A DNA stretch of 43,800 bases from contig JAFUKD010000036.1 in assembly GCA_017467905.1 (NCBI GenBank), forward strand, positions 1-43,800, read 5' to 3'. Each line of letters starts with the position of its first letter. Positions within the stretch are counted from its first letter, which is position 1. A program made the translations under genes and the position numbers. The DNA is from Phascolarctobacterium sp. (lineage in GTDB: Bacteria; Bacillota; Negativicutes; Acidaminococcales; Acidaminococcaceae). The notes beneath the pieces were generated by a model. The model had not been told where the DNA came from. It searched no databases and was given only the letters and a program-made list of their open reading frames with translations. Below, piece after piece: positions 1 through 9,664 of the stretch.

Positions 1-114
1 ATCACCCAAGATGAACTGCACAAGCTTGCCAGCAAAACCGTAGGCAATGCTCAAAAAATTTATGTACACTACACTCCCAGCGAGGGAACCATGGTAGTAA
101 AGTTCTTGTTTTAA
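1..114 (+). CDS. C-terminal fragment of a small unrecognised protein
   Basis: An open frame enters the window from the left and ends at a TAA at 112-114, leaving the last 37 residues (ends with MVVKFLF). I do not recognise the family. It lies 31 bases before the DUF1659 gene on the same strand, so it probably belongs to the same cluster of small proteins. The start lies outside the window. Only the reading frame and its position support this call. Confidence 0.4.
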   Translation: MTQDELHKLASKTVGNAQKIYVHYTPSEGTMVVKFLF

Positions 115-145
115 AATTACTCAACACAGAAAGGATTGAAATTTT

Positions 146-370
146 ATGCCTATTAACCAACAACTCATCAAACGAAGCTTAGTAATCAACGTAGAAGACG
201 GTGTGAACGCCGATGGCAGCACCCGCACTAAAAGCCGTACCTACAGCGAAATCAAGGAGGATTCCACCGTGGAAAATTTGTTCAGCGCCGGCAACGCACT
301 GGCAAGCTTGATGGCAAGTCCCTTGGTGAACATCACCCTCAATGACCGTAGCGAGCTTGTAGAAGCCTAA
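146..370 (+). CDS. DUF1659 domain protein, 74 aa
   Basis: A short acidic protein without signal peptide or membrane segment. The N-terminal half resembles DUF1659: a strand like SLVINVEDGVNADG, a TKSRTYSEIKEDST stretch, and an alanine-rich end (AGNALASLM). Function is unknown in the family. An AAAGGA Shine-Dalgarno lies about ten bases before the ATG. A DUF2922 gene follows at 605. The DUF1659/DUF2922 pair is common in Firmicutes, which supports both assignments. The family call is from memory of sequence character, not a search. Confidence 0.75.
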   Translation: MPINQQLIKRSLVINVEDGVNADGSTRTKSRTYSEIKEDSTVENLFSAGNALASLMASPLVNITLNDRSELVEA

Positions 371-380
371 GCTCCTGCCT

Positions 381-449
381 ATGTGGAACAAGTTTTGGCG
401 TGCGGTAGCACGCATCCTGCTCAAGCTCATCATGTGGGAGCGCAGGTAA
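381..449 (+). CDS. possible 22-aa peptide
   Basis: An ATG ten bases after the DUF1659 stop opens a 22-residue frame (MWNKFWRAVARILLKLIMWE, then RR). It would be a cationic amphipathic helix. There is no clear Shine-Dalgarno, so translation would depend on coupling to the upstream gene. Small genes do occur between DUF1659 and DUF2922 partners, but this one may be chance. Confidence 0.2.
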   Translation: MWNKFWRAVARILLKLIMWERR

Positions 450-454
450 ACACA

Positions 455-553
455 TCCCCCTTCAGTCAGCTACGCTGACAGCTTCCCCAGTGGGGAAGCC
501 TAAAACAAAAGCTGTCCCCTTTGGGAAAGCAGCACGCGTAGCGTGACGAAAGG
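455..553. repeat. two-hairpin dispersed repeat, copy 1
   Basis: Palindrome GTCAGCTACGCTGAC is followed at once by CTTCCCCAGTGGGGAAG. Then comes a weaker related segment (AGCTGTC, TCCC/GGGA, CACGC/GCGTG, GACGAAAGGAGG) that looks like a second unit in the other orientation. The same two-hairpin plan recurs at 3996-4034 and 33951-33993, each time in an intergenic gap. No coding potential is seen. Confidence 0.6.
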
Positions 554-604
554 AGGCAACAATTATAACGCTCAATTATAACAAACGAAAGGAAATGAAC
601 AACT

Positions 605-817
605 ATGGAACAAACTTTAGAACTTGTATTTAAAAACGCCGAAGGTGATACCAAGGTCATCACTGTAACTGACCCTCGCGAAGGCATTACTGCGGAAGAA
701 GCACGCACTGCCATGGAAGCCATCCTCGCCGCCAATGTAATTGAAACCAGCGGTGGCGACCTGGTAGAAATTGTGGAAGCACGCCTGCGCGTAACCCAAC
801 TTACTGTGTTGCAGTAA
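605..817 (+). CDS. DUF2922 domain protein, 70 aa
   Basis: A small acidic cytosolic protein matching the DUF2922 pattern: an N-terminal strand (TLELVFKNAEGDTKVITV), the turn DPREGIT, a helix with MEAILAANV, and a C-terminal strand. Family function is unknown. The start has AAAGGA about eleven bases upstream. It is separated from DUF1659 by the repeat at 455-553 and ends before the terminator at 885-921. Confidence 0.75.
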   Translation: MEQTLELVFKNAEGDTKVITVTDPREGITAEEARTAMEAILAANVIETSGGDLVEIVEARLRVTQLTVLQ

Positions 818-884
818 GCCTTATTGCATAAAGTTTGATATTCCACACTACGAATACCAAACTTAAAATGCACCCATAACAATT

Positions 885-921
885 AAAAGACGTTCCCGAA
901 AATCTTTCGAGAACGTCTTTT
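885..921. terminator. bidirectional terminator between DUF2922 and dnaJ
   Basis: Arms AAAAGACGTTC (885-895) and GAACGTCTTTT (911-921) form an 11-bp stem with A and T runs at its ends, so it can serve both convergent transcripts. Confidence 0.85.
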
Positions 922-930
922 ACTATTAGT

Positions 931-2082
931 TTATTTGAAGAAGTCTTTAACCTTATCCATAAAGCTCTTCTCTTCGGGGTTGATATTATCTTTACTAATG
1001 TCAGCAAACTTGCGTAATGCATCCTTTTGTTTATCACTAAGCTTGGTAGGCACAACAACTTTTACGCGTACCAGCTGATCGCCACGACTGCCGTTACGCA
1101 GGCTGGGAATACCCTTGCCCTTGAGGCGCAATACCTTGCCAGGCTGAGTGCCTTCGGGAATTTTCATGGTTACCTGACCATCCAAGGTGGGTACTTTGAT
1201 ATCCGCACCCAAGGTAGCCTGAACAATGTTAATAGGTACTTCGCACAATACAGTAGTGCCATCACGTTCAAAGAACTTGTGGGGCTTCACATACAGGTAA
1301 ACGTACAAATCGCCATTGGAACCGCCCTTTGCACCAGCTTCACCTTCGTTGGAAACACGCAGGCGAGAACCATTATCAACGCCGGCAGGGATTTTCACTT
1401 TCAGCTTTTTATTACGTTTTACAGTGCCTTTACCGCGACACTCCTTGCAAGGCTCGCTGATGATTTTGCCTTCACCCTTACATCTGGAGCAAGGACGTTC
1501 ATTCACCATCTGACCGAACATTGTGTTTTGAGTGTAGCGCACATAGCCGCTGCCATTACATTCGGGGCAGGTTTCTACTTTAGAACCGGGTTCTGCACCT
1601 TCGCCATGGCAATGGTCGCAGGCTTCGTCACGATACAGGTTAATTTCCTTTTCAATGCCAAAGGCAGCTTCTTCAAAGGAAATTTCCAAATCAAAGCGCA
1701 GGTCTGCACCACGTTGGGGGCCAGCCTTGGCTCTGCTGCCGCCGCGACCGCCTTGGCCGCCAAAGAACATGTCGAAAATATCCTCCATGCCACTGCCGCC
1801 AAAGCCGCCAAAGCCACCGGCTCCTCCAAAACCGCCACCGCCGCCCATGCCGCCGTTTTCAAAGGCAGCGTGACCGAATTGGTCGTATTGGGCGCGTTTT
1901 TGGTCATCAGAAAGCACGCTGTAAGCTTCATTACATTCTTTAAACTTTTCCGCAGCTTCCGGGTTATCTTTATTCAAATCAGGATGATACTTACGCGCCA
2001 GTTTGCGGTATGCTTTTTTCAGCTCATCTTGGGTAGCTGTTTTAGACACACCCAGGACCTCGTAATAATCTCTTTTACTCAA
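931..2082 (-). CDS. dnaJ: chaperone DnaJ
   Basis: Hsp40 co-chaperone that stimulates DnaK ATPase and delivers unfolded clients in the cytosol. The 383 residues are full length. The J domain spans about 1-70 with HPD (KYHPDLN). A Gly/Phe-rich linker spans about 75-115. Four CxxCxGxG zinc repeats follow ([32 protein letters not shown]), then the C-terminal substrate-binding domain. It lies 23 bases after dnaK on the same strand, as the last gene of the hrcA-grpE-dnaK-dnaJ operon. prmA, a frequent next gene in Firmicutes, does not follow here. Confidence 0.97.
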   Translation of the reverse strand: MSKRDYYEVLGVSKTATQDELKKAYRKLARKYHPDLNKDNPEAAEKFKECNEAYSVLSDDQKRAQYDQFGHAAFENGGMGGGGGFGGAGGFGGFGGSGMEDIFDMFFGGQGGRGGSRAKAGPQRGADLRFDLEISFEEAAFGIEKEINLYRDEACDHCHGEGAEPGSKVETCPECNGSGYVRYTQNTMFGQMVNERPCSRCKGEGKIISEPCKECRGKGTVKRNKKLKVKIPAGVDNGSRLRVSNEGEAGAKGGSNGDLYVYLYVKPHKFFERDGTTVLCEVPINIVQATLGADIKVPTLDGQVTMKIPEGTQPGKVLRLKGKGIPSLRNGSRGDQLVRVKVVVPTKLSDKQKDALRKFADISKDNINPEEKSFMDKVKDFFK

Positions 2083-2105
2083 AGTTTACACCATCCTAAA
2101 TTCAA

Positions 2106-3932
<1,827 letters not shown>

Positions 3933-3995
3933 TTATTCCTCCTAAGAATATAAATCAATATTTATTGTAGTTTAAACTTTTACTAATTTATGGCG

Positions 3996-4034
3996 CCCCT
4001 GAAAGGGGAGCTGTCGCTGAAAGCGACTGAGGGG
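3996..4034. repeat. two-hairpin dispersed repeat, copy 2
   Basis: Hairpin CCCCT/AGGGG is followed by AGCTGTCGCTGAAAGCGAC and TGAGGGG. This is the same two-stem plan as copies 1 and 3, in the opposite orientation to copy 3. It abuts the grpE stop codon and may modulate the grpE-dnaK mRNA. Confidence 0.6.
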
Positions 4035-4622
4035 TTAATCGTTTGAGATTACTCTAACCTTACTATGACGAATCACCCTATCACGCAATTTATAACCCTT
4101 TTCAAAAACCATATCAATGGTTTCATCTTCCAGTTCAGGGTTTTGACCACGCATTACTGCTTCGTGCAAATTGGGGTCAAACTTAGCATCTTGAGCTACA
4201 ATTTCTTCAACGCCCAATTCTTTGAAGGTTTCTTCAAACTGACGGCGGATTTGCTTCATGCCGGTCAGCAAGCCTTCTAAATCCGCAGTTTTTTCTGCGC
4301 TGGCTTCTGCTCTTTCAAAGTTATCAAGCACTTTTAAGAACTTGCCAACAACACCTGCGGTCACGAAGCCGGAAAGCTGTTCCTTTTCACCGGCAGTACG
4401 ACGACGGAAGTTGTCAAAATCAGCCTGCAAACGCATCAGGCGGTTGTTAAGCTCGGTAATTTTTTCGTCCTTTTCGTCCACTACTGCTTCCTCTTTAGCT
4501 TCGGCTTGTTCTTCCTTAGCTTCTTCCACTACAGTTTCTTCTGCAGCAGTTTCTTCCTTTACCTCTTGTTCATTGGCGGAAGCTTCTTCAGTCGTAGTAT
4601 TTTTAATATCTTCCTGTTGCAA
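4035..4622 (-). CDS. grpE: nucleotide exchange factor GrpE
   Basis: Exchanges ADP for ATP on DnaK. The 195 residues have a long acidic Glu/Ala-rich N-terminus, then a coiled-coil (LNNRLMRLQADFDNFRRR) and the C-terminal beta domain (GYKLRDRVIRHSKVRV). The start is TTG at 4622: AAAGGAGG lies seven bases upstream and overlaps the hrcA stop codon, implying translational coupling. The TTG start is decided by this ribosome site. Confidence 0.95.
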   Translation of the reverse strand: MQQEDIKNTTTEEASANEQEVKEETAAEETVVEEAKEEQAEAKEEAVVDEKDEKITELNNRLMRLQADFDNFRRRTAGEKEQLSGFVTAGVVGKFLKVLDNFERAEASAEKTADLEGLLTGMKQIRRQFEETFKELGVEEIVAQDAKFDPNLHEAVMRGQNPELEDETIDMVFEKGYKLRDRVIRHSKVRVISND

Positions 4623-4636
4623 AACTCTTCCTCCTT

Positions 4637-5665
4637 TTATTCTTTATCTTGCTCAAACATTGTTTTCAAATACTTATGCAGGTAATCCATTACGGTAATT
4701 ACTTTTCCGTACTCCATGCGGGTAGGGCCAAGCACCGCCATGGTTCCTACTATTTTACCGTTCAAGCGGTAGGTAGCCTGTACCATACTGCAATCTTGAA
4801 TTCCGGTAAACTTATTTTCTGTACCGATAGTAATTTTTAAACCACTATCTTCTCCAGCAACTAAAAGGTCGCGTACAACCTTTTCTTCCTCTAAAATACC
4901 CAACAGGCTCTTAACTCTTTCCACATCACGGAACTCCGGCTGGTTCAGCAGCTGCTTAGTACCACCCAGGAACACTCTTTGTTCGTTCTGCTTACGGCTC
5001 ATGCGCTTGATTGCCTGCAGGAAGGAAGTAAATAATACTTTATCCTCTGCCACATCCATATGCAGCGCACTTAAAAGCTCGTCACTGATTTCGGAAAGCT
5101 CCTTACCTTCCAGCACCCTGCTAATCCTGCCTGCCAGGTAGTCCATTTCTTCGGGACGCATGCCCAAGGGAATTTCTACTACGCAGTTATCCACATTACC
5201 ATCATCGGTAACGATGCACAGGATGGCATGACTGCTATCCAAGGGTAAAAACTTTATGTAACGGAAAACAGCTCCCGCATCCTTATTGGCAAGTACCATG
5301 GATACGTTTTGAGTCATTCGGGAAAGTATTTTCGCCGTTGATTGGAAGATGTCATCAATACTGCGACGACGTTCTTTATACCAGCTGTTTATCAACGCCA
5401 TATCATTATCAGTCAAAGAACCGGGTTCAATAAGGGAATCTACATAAAAGCGGTACGCCTGCGCAGAAGGTATGCGTCCTGCGGAAGTATGGGGCTGTTC
5501 AAGATAGCCAAGCAATTCCAAATCGCTCATTTCGTTGCGAATGGTTGCAGGGCTAATGCCCAAATCATACTTGCGGGCGATAGTTCTGGAGCCTACCGGT
5601 TCGGCAGTAGAAATATAATCCTCGATAATAAGCTGGAGAATTTTTTTCTTTCTGTCATTTAACAT
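4637..5665 (-). CDS. hrcA: heat-inducible transcription repressor HrcA
   Basis: Represses class I heat-shock genes by binding CIRCE. About 342 residues. The N-terminal winged helix (residues about 1-75) contains ISPATIRNEMSDLELLGYL and the AGRIPS turn. The rest is the GAF-like dimer domain. It is the first gene of the chaperone operon, and its own promoter and a perfect CIRCE lie just upstream, giving autoregulation. GAGGTGG provides the ribosome site. Confidence 0.97.
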   Translation of the reverse strand: MLNDRKKKILQLIIEDYISTAEPVGSRTIARKYDLGISPATIRNEMSDLELLGYLEQPHTSAGRIPSAQAYRFYVDSLIEPGSLTDNDMALINSWYKERRRSIDDIFQSTAKILSRMTQNVSMVLANKDAGAVFRYIKFLPLDSSHAILCIVTDDGNVDNCVVEIPLGMRPEEMDYLAGRISRVLEGKELSEISDELLSALHMDVAEDKVLFTSFLQAIKRMSRKQNEQRVFLGGTKQLLNQPEFRDVERVKSLLGILEEEKVVRDLLVAGEDSGLKITIGTENKFTGIQDCSMVQATYRLNGKIVGTMAVLGPTRMEYGKVITVMDYLHKYLKTMFEQDKE

Positions 5666-5685
5666 ATTCCCACCTCAGTTTATTG

Positions 5686-5712
5686 TTAGCACTCGTTTTG
5701 TTAGAGTGCTAA
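5686..5712 (-). promoter_or_regulatory. CIRCE operator
   Basis: TTAGCACTC (5686-5694), a nine-base spacer, then GAGTGCTAA (5704-5712): a perfect match to the CIRCE inverted repeat bound by HrcA. It lies between the hrcA start and the promoter at 5724-5752. Confidence 0.97.
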
Positions 5713-5723
5713 CATCTGGTATA

Positions 5724-5752
5724 AGAATAGCACTTCCCCCAAACCTTGTCAA
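5724..5752 (-). promoter_or_regulatory. promoter of hrcA-grpE-dnaK-dnaJ
   Basis: On the minus strand, TTGACA (5747-5752) is spaced 17 bases from TATTCT (5724-5729), directly upstream of CIRCE. Transcription would start at the operator edge, so HrcA binding would block it. Confidence 0.85.
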
Positions 5753-5771
5753 CAAGATTTTAGGAAAAGTG

Positions 5772-6929
5772 CTAAACAGTCACAAATATTTCAAAAACAA
5801 GGTTGCCCAGCTCCATACCGCGCTCTGTCAAACGCAGAACCTCTGCTTCCGAATCGTAGGCAAGCATTCCTTTTTGGAAGAAGGGTTCCATTTCCCCTGC
5901 AAAGCGTTCCATAACGTCAACGCCAAAACGCTCACGCGCCTCTCGTAAATTGGCGCCACTGGTCTTACGCAAACCCATGAACAACAGCTCCCCAAGAAGC
6001 TCTGCTTCGGAAAGCTGTTCTGTGTCATATATAAAGGAAGAAAGTTGTGCGTTAATGTATGCTTCCACGTCAGAAGTTGCTGTGTAGCGGGCAGAACCAT
6101 CAAAGCCACAAGCCGCTGCCCCGAAGGCTGCGTAGGGTTGATACTTCCAGTAAACCAAATTATGTTTGGAATACTGCTCCATCTTAGCGTAGTTAGAAAT
6201 CTCGTAACGCTCAAAACCCTGCTCGCGCAATAATTGCTGCACCAGCTCATACATATCTGCGGCAACATCCTCGTCCGGCAAAATCAACTTTCCTTCATTT
6301 AATAAGGTTGCCAAAGGAGTGCCTTCTTCCACAATCAAACCATATACGGAAAGGTGCTCAATACCTGTCGCCACAAGCTGTTCCAAGGTTTGGCGCAGGC
6401 TTGCTATCGTTTGACCGGGCAGACCGTAAATTAAATCCGCACTTATGCGGTCAAAGCCTGCCTCCTTCGCCCAAGCAATTGCCTTCAACGCTTCCTGCGC
6501 AGAATGAATACGACCAATGGTGCGCAGTTCGCTGTCGTTTAAGGACTGCACCCCAAAGCTAATACGGTCAAAGCCTAAGGCACGCAAGGCCTTGAGCTTG
6601 TCTAAATCCGCAGTGCCGGGATTAACCTCAATGGTTGCCTCCGCAGGCTGCTGCCAAAATTTATATTCTTTTAAGGCGTTCACAATCCTTGCAATACATT
6701 CAATAGGTAAGGTTGAAGGAGTGCCACCGCCAAAATAAATGGTAGCGTTGGGGTTGATGGGCAGCTTCACTGCCCCGCCCATAGCAATCTCCTTACAAAC
6801 AGCTTCCGCATAACGCTCCATCACCTGCCGGTCACGACAGGCGTAGGAGGCAAAATCGCAGTACAAACACTTCTGCACGCAGAAGGGGGTGTGAATGTAA
6901 GTTGCTTGAATTTGTTCGTATGGTTTCAT
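5772..6929 (-). CDS. hemW: radical SAM heme chaperone HemW
   Basis: HemW-type radical SAM protein, formerly called oxygen-independent coproporphyrinogen oxidase-like. It inserts heme into target proteins. The cluster motif CVQKCLYCDF ends in Phe, as in HemW rather than HemN. GGGTPS follows for SAM binding. I place the start at the ATG at 6929 (MKPYEQIQ), about 385 residues; an upstream in-frame TTG at 6959 lacks a ribosome site. It ends 20 bases before the hrcA promoter with no obvious terminator, so read-through into hrcA is possible. Its leader contains the structured RNA and terminator at 6966-7106. Confidence 0.93.
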   Translation of the reverse strand: MKPYEQIQATYIHTPFCVQKCLYCDFASYACRDRQVMERYAEAVCKEIAMGGAVKLPINPNATIYFGGGTPSTLPIECIARIVNALKEYKFWQQPAEATIEVNPGTADLDKLKALRALGFDRISFGVQSLNDSELRTIGRIHSAQEALKAIAWAKEAGFDRISADLIYGLPGQTIASLRQTLEQLVATGIEHLSVYGLIVEEGTPLATLLNEGKLILPDEDVAADMYELVQQLLREQGFERYEISNYAKMEQYSKHNLVYWKYQPYAAFGAAACGFDGSARYTATSDVEAYINAQLSSFIYDTEQLSEAELLGELLFMGLRKTSGANLREARERFGVDVMERFAGEMEPFFQKGMLAYDSEAEVLRLTERGMELGNLVFEIFVTV

Positions 6930-6965
6930 TGTATATACCTTTTTTCTTATTAAAAACAAAATATA

Positions 6966-6996
6966 CTAAAAAAGACTCTGCCACAGCAAAGTCCTT
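6966..6996 (-). terminator. intrinsic terminator in the hemW leader
   Basis: On the minus strand, AAGGACTTTGC pairs with GCAGAGTCTT (one bulged G), with a TGTG loop and then six T (6966-6971). It stands about 35 bases before the hemW ATG, so it either ends a small RNA or attenuates hemW. Confidence 0.75.
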
Positions 6997-7020
6997 CAAA
7001 ATCAAAATTCGGAAACGAAA

Positions 7021-7106
7021 GGTTATTTGGCAGGCGTCGCCGCTCCTGCATCTCTTTTGACCCATAGGGTGCGTGGTTGCAACGTAATTTACCACCTCAA
7101 ATAACC
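7021..7106 (-). ncRNA. unassigned structured RNA (multi-branch)
   Basis: GGTTATTTG at the minus-strand 5' end (7098-7106) pairs with CAAATAACC (7021-7029), closing about 86 bases. Inside are three hairpins: GTGGT/ACCAC (7091-7095 with 7073-7077), ACCC/GGGT (7060-7063 with 7067-7070), and GCAGG/CCTGC (7045-7049 with 7030-7034) capped by a GCGA tetraloop. AACG/CGTT can extend the outer stem. A promoter at 7126-7154 and a terminator at 6966-6996 would give an RNA of about 150 bases. It matches no riboswitch, tRNA, 6S or SRP consensus that I know. Confidence 0.55.
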
Positions 7107-7125
7107 ATCCGTTATCTTCAATTAC

Positions 7126-7154
7126 ATTATAAAACAACTATTCTTTTCTGTAAA
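7126..7154 (-). promoter_or_regulatory. promoter of the structured RNA / hemW
   Basis: TTTACA (7149-7154), 17 bases, then TATAAT (7126-7131) on the minus strand. It overlaps the end of the 7138-7527 gene and points at the structured RNA. Confidence 0.7.
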
Positions 7155-7527
7155 GAACTTCCTTGTTTCTAAGATAGTTAGCCAATCTACTCTCACTTAT
7201 TTGCCAATATGATATGATTGAATTTTTATATCCTACCTCATCACTTGAAGTACAAATACGTAAAACAATCTGTATATGATTTCCAGAAACAGATATTTTT
7301 TTAACAACCAAACCAGTATTAGGATGTTTATCTCTAAAAATAAAATCCGGCTCAGATAAAGCTTCCGATATTGAACATCTCGCTAACTCCAATGCTTCTC
7401 TATGCCTAAATTTAATATGCTCAATTTGATTATTGGTGATGATGACTTCATCGGTGACAATATCTTTTGTGATACATCTATATATTTCTTTATTTATCTT
7501 TCCAATATATTTGCCAACAGCTTCCAC
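7138..7527 (-). CDS. PBECR-like small protein (putative nuclease fold), 129 aa
   Basis: The pattern resembles phage-type PBECR (barnase/EndoU/colicin/RelE-like) domains: IEHIKFRH near the middle, EALSEPDFIFRD, KKISVSGNHIQIVLRI, and a final YWQISESRLANYLRN. These domains often occur as toxin-like RNases in phage polyvalent proteins or as stand-alone genes, and catalysis by this copy is unproven. The start is GTG at 7527 with GAGG seven bases upstream. It is visibly AT-richer than its neighbours and interrupts the usual lepA-hemW adjacency, which suggests acquisition. No cognate antitoxin gene is seen. Confidence 0.5.
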   Translation of the reverse strand: MEAVGKYIGKINKEIYRCITKDIVTDEVIITNNQIEHIKFRHREALELARCSISEALSEPDFIFRDKHPNTGLVVKKISVSGNHIQIVLRICTSSDEVGYKNSIISYWQISESRLANYLRNKEVLYRKE

Positions 7528-7549
7528 AGCAATACCTCATATAGCAGAA

Positions 7550-7580
7550 AAGGACTCCGCATTGGTACTGCAGAGTCCTT
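7550..7580 (-). terminator. hairpin terminator after lepA
   Basis: Minus-strand AAGGACTCTGC (7570-7580) pairs over 11 bp with GCGGAGTCCTT (7550-7560), followed by TTCT. It resembles the terminator at 6966-6996. A promoter-like TTGACT-17-TATTAT (7599-7627) lies upstream, so it may also be part of the leader of the 7138-7527 gene. Confidence 0.7.
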
Positions 7581-7598
7581 AGGACATTTAATGATATT

Positions 7599-7627
7599 AT
7601 AATACCTTAACTTTATAAAATAGTCAA
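7599..7627 (-). promoter_or_regulatory. promoter candidate for the PBECR-like gene
   Basis: TTGACT (7622-7627), 17 bases, TATTAT (7599-7604), just after the lepA stop. Transcripts would cross the 7550-7580 hairpin before reaching the gene. Confidence 0.45.
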
Positions 7628-7633
7628 ATCTGA

Positions 7634-9430
7634 CTAGTCCATCTTGAGGATTGCCATAAACGCCTCTTGCGGCAATTCAACACATCCAACTTGCTTCATG
7701 CGCTTCTTGCCTTCCTTTTGTTTTTCCAACAGCTTGCGCTTACGGCTGATGTCGCCGCCATAACATTTTGCCAGTACGTCCTTACGCATAGCGCGCACGT
7801 TTTCGCGGGCAATAACCTTGTTGCCGATGGCAGCCTGCACGGGAATTTCAAACATTTGGCGGGGAATAAGGCTACGCAGCTTTTCTACCAGCTGACGTCC
7901 ACGTACTTGCGCTTTTTCTCGATGCACAATGGCAGAAAGCGCATCCACAGGGTCGCCGTTAAGCAGAATATCCACCTTAACCAAATTGGAATCACGATAG
8001 CCGCACAGCTCGTAGTCCAAGGAAGCATAACCACGAGTTGTAGATTTTAATCTATCAAAATAGTCATAGATAATTTCACTCAGAGGCAGGGCGTAGTGAA
8101 TCATAACACGACTTTCATCAAGATAAGTCATATTTTCGTATTCACCGCGTTTTTCCTGACTAAGCTCCATTACAGCGCCAACATAATCCTTGGGTACAAT
8201 AATAGTTGCATTTACGAAGGGCTCTTCCACATGGTCAATAACAGTGGGATCCGGGAAGTTGGAAGGGTTATCAACCATCTCCACTTCGCCGTTGGTACGG
8301 AACACTTCGTAAATTACGTTGGGAGCTGTGGTAATAAGGGTTAAGCCATATTCACGTTCCAAGCGTTCCTTGATAACATCCATATGCAATAGACCAAGGA
8401 AGCCACAACGGAAGCCAAAGCCCAAAGCAGTAGAGGTTTCCGGCTCGAACACCAAGGACGCGTCATTAAGCTGCAGCTTTTCCAAAGCATCACGCAGGTT
8501 GTCGTATTCGGAGTTTTCTACAGGATAAAGACCGCAGAACACCATGGGAGTAGCCTTGCGATAACCGGGCAACGGCGCAGGCGCAGGATTATTGGCATCA
8601 GTAACGGTGTCACCAACGCGAGCGTCCTTTACATTTTTAATGGAAGCTGCAAAGAAACCTACTTGCCCCACTTCCAAAGAATCTACATTCACCAGACCGG
8701 GTTTGAAATAGCCAACTTCGGTAACGTCAAATTCTGCACCAGTAGCCATCATACGAATCTTCATCCCCTTACGGATGGTGCCGTCGATGACACGCACATA
8801 CAAAACTACACCCTTGTAAGCATCAAACTTAGAGTCAAACACCAAAGCCTTCAAGGGTTTTGCTTCGTCTCCGCTTGGAGCAGGAACCTTCGCCACGATT
8901 GCTTCCAAAACATCTTCAATGCCAATGCCGGTTTTGGCACTGCACAACACTGCATCAGAAGCATCAATGCCAATTACTTCCTCTACTTCACGTTTTACAT
9001 GGTCAGGGTCCGCACTGGGAAGGTCAATTTTATTTACAACGGGGATAATTTCCAAATCGTTGTCCAGGGCAAGGTACACATTAGCCAAAGTTTGAGCTTC
9101 AATACCTTGGGTGGAGTCAATTACAAGAAGCGCACCCTCGCACGCCGCCAAAGCACGAGAAACCTCGTAAGTAAAGTCTACGTGACCGGGGGTATCAATA
9201 AAATTCAACATATATTCTTCGCCATTGCGCGCTTTATAGATGCTGCGCACAGCCTGCGCCTTAATGGTGATGCCACGTTCACGCTCCAAATCCATAGAGT
9301 CGAGAATTTGCTCCTCCATCTCGCGCTTGGTAAGAGTGCCGGTATATTCAATCAATCTGTCGGCCAAAGTAGATTTCCCATGGTCGATATGGGCAATAAT
9401 GGAAAAATTACGGATTTTGCTTTGATCCAT
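7634..9430 (-). CDS. lepA: elongation factor 4 (LepA)
   Basis: Translational GTPase of the EF-G family that back-translocates or remodels stalled ribosomes and affects initiation. G1 is [15 protein letters not shown]3 is DTPGHVDF, and G4 is NKIDLPSAD. The C-terminal LepA-specific domain includes [20 protein letters not shown] place the start at the second of two adjacent ATGs (9430), six bases after GGAG, giving 598 residues, the normal size. The open frame continues upstream, but that extension overlaps the promoter region and is not family-like. Confidence 0.97.
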   Translation of the reverse strand: MDQSKIRNFSIIAHIDHGKSTLADRLIEYTGTLTKREMEEQILDSMDLERERGITIKAQAVRSIYKARNGEEYMLNFIDTPGHVDFTYEVSRALAACEGALLVIDSTQGIEAQTLANVYLALDNDLEIIPVVNKIDLPSADPDHVKREVEEVIGIDASDAVLCSAKTGIGIEDVLEAIVAKVPAPSGDEAKPLKALVFDSKFDAYKGVVLYVRVIDGTIRKGMKIRMMATGAEFDVTEVGYFKPGLVNVDSLEVGQVGFFAASIKNVKDARVGDTVTDANNPAPAPLPGYRKATPMVFCGLYPVENSEYDNLRDALEKLQLNDASLVFEPETSTALGFGFRCGFLGLLHMDVIKERLEREYGLTLITTAPNVIYEVFRTNGEVEMVDNPSNFPDPTVIDHVEEPFVNATIIVPKDYVGAVMELSQEKRGEYENMTYLDESRVMIHYALPLSEIIYDYFDRLKSTTRGYASLDYELCGYRDSNLVKVDILLNGDPVDALSAIVHREKAQVRGRQLVEKLRSLIPRQMFEIPVQAAIGNKVIARENVRAMRKDVLAKCYGGDISRKRKLLEKQKEGKKRMKQVGCVELPQEAFMAILKMD

Positions 9431-9482
9431 CATAAGCTCCTTTATAGAAAAGATTTTAATAATTATTTTTTCAGTACAGATT

Positions 9483-9512
9483 ATTATAACATCATTCAAC
9501 GATGACTGTCTA
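9483..9512 (-). promoter_or_regulatory. lepA promoter
   Basis: TAGACA (9507-9512), 18 bases, TATAAT (9483-9488) on the minus strand, upstream of lepA in the lepA-rpsT divergent gap. Confidence 0.6.
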
Positions 9513-9600
9513 CGCTTAAAATCCTCTATCCCTTGTGTTAGCGCCATCATTCCCCTACAACATTCGTGAAAAATATTTAAAACTTTTTTAGGCAAAAGCC

Positions 9601-9629
9601 TTGCGTAAAGCCTAAGTCCGTGATAGAAT
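9601..9629 (+). promoter_or_regulatory. rpsT promoter
   Basis: TTGCGT (9601-9606), 17 bases, TAGAAT (9624-9629), about 35 bases before the rpsT start. Confidence 0.65.
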
Positions 9630-9664
9630 ATTCGAGTACAGAAAAAATCAGGAGGTGAATTCAG

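Noticed and set aside
5769-5775. A second CIRCE half-site near the hemW stop
   Set aside because: Only TTAGCAC is present with no matching inverted arm.
7021-7106. tRNA, T-box, 6S or SRP RNA
   Set aside because: No T-arm consensus, no GGTGG-TACCGCG T-box, no 6S central bubble and no SRP GGAAG/GAAGCAGC loop.
6832-7137. A 101-residue frame across the hemW leader
   Set aside because: It overlaps the structured RNA, terminator and hemW start; no ribosome site and no recognisable protein pattern.
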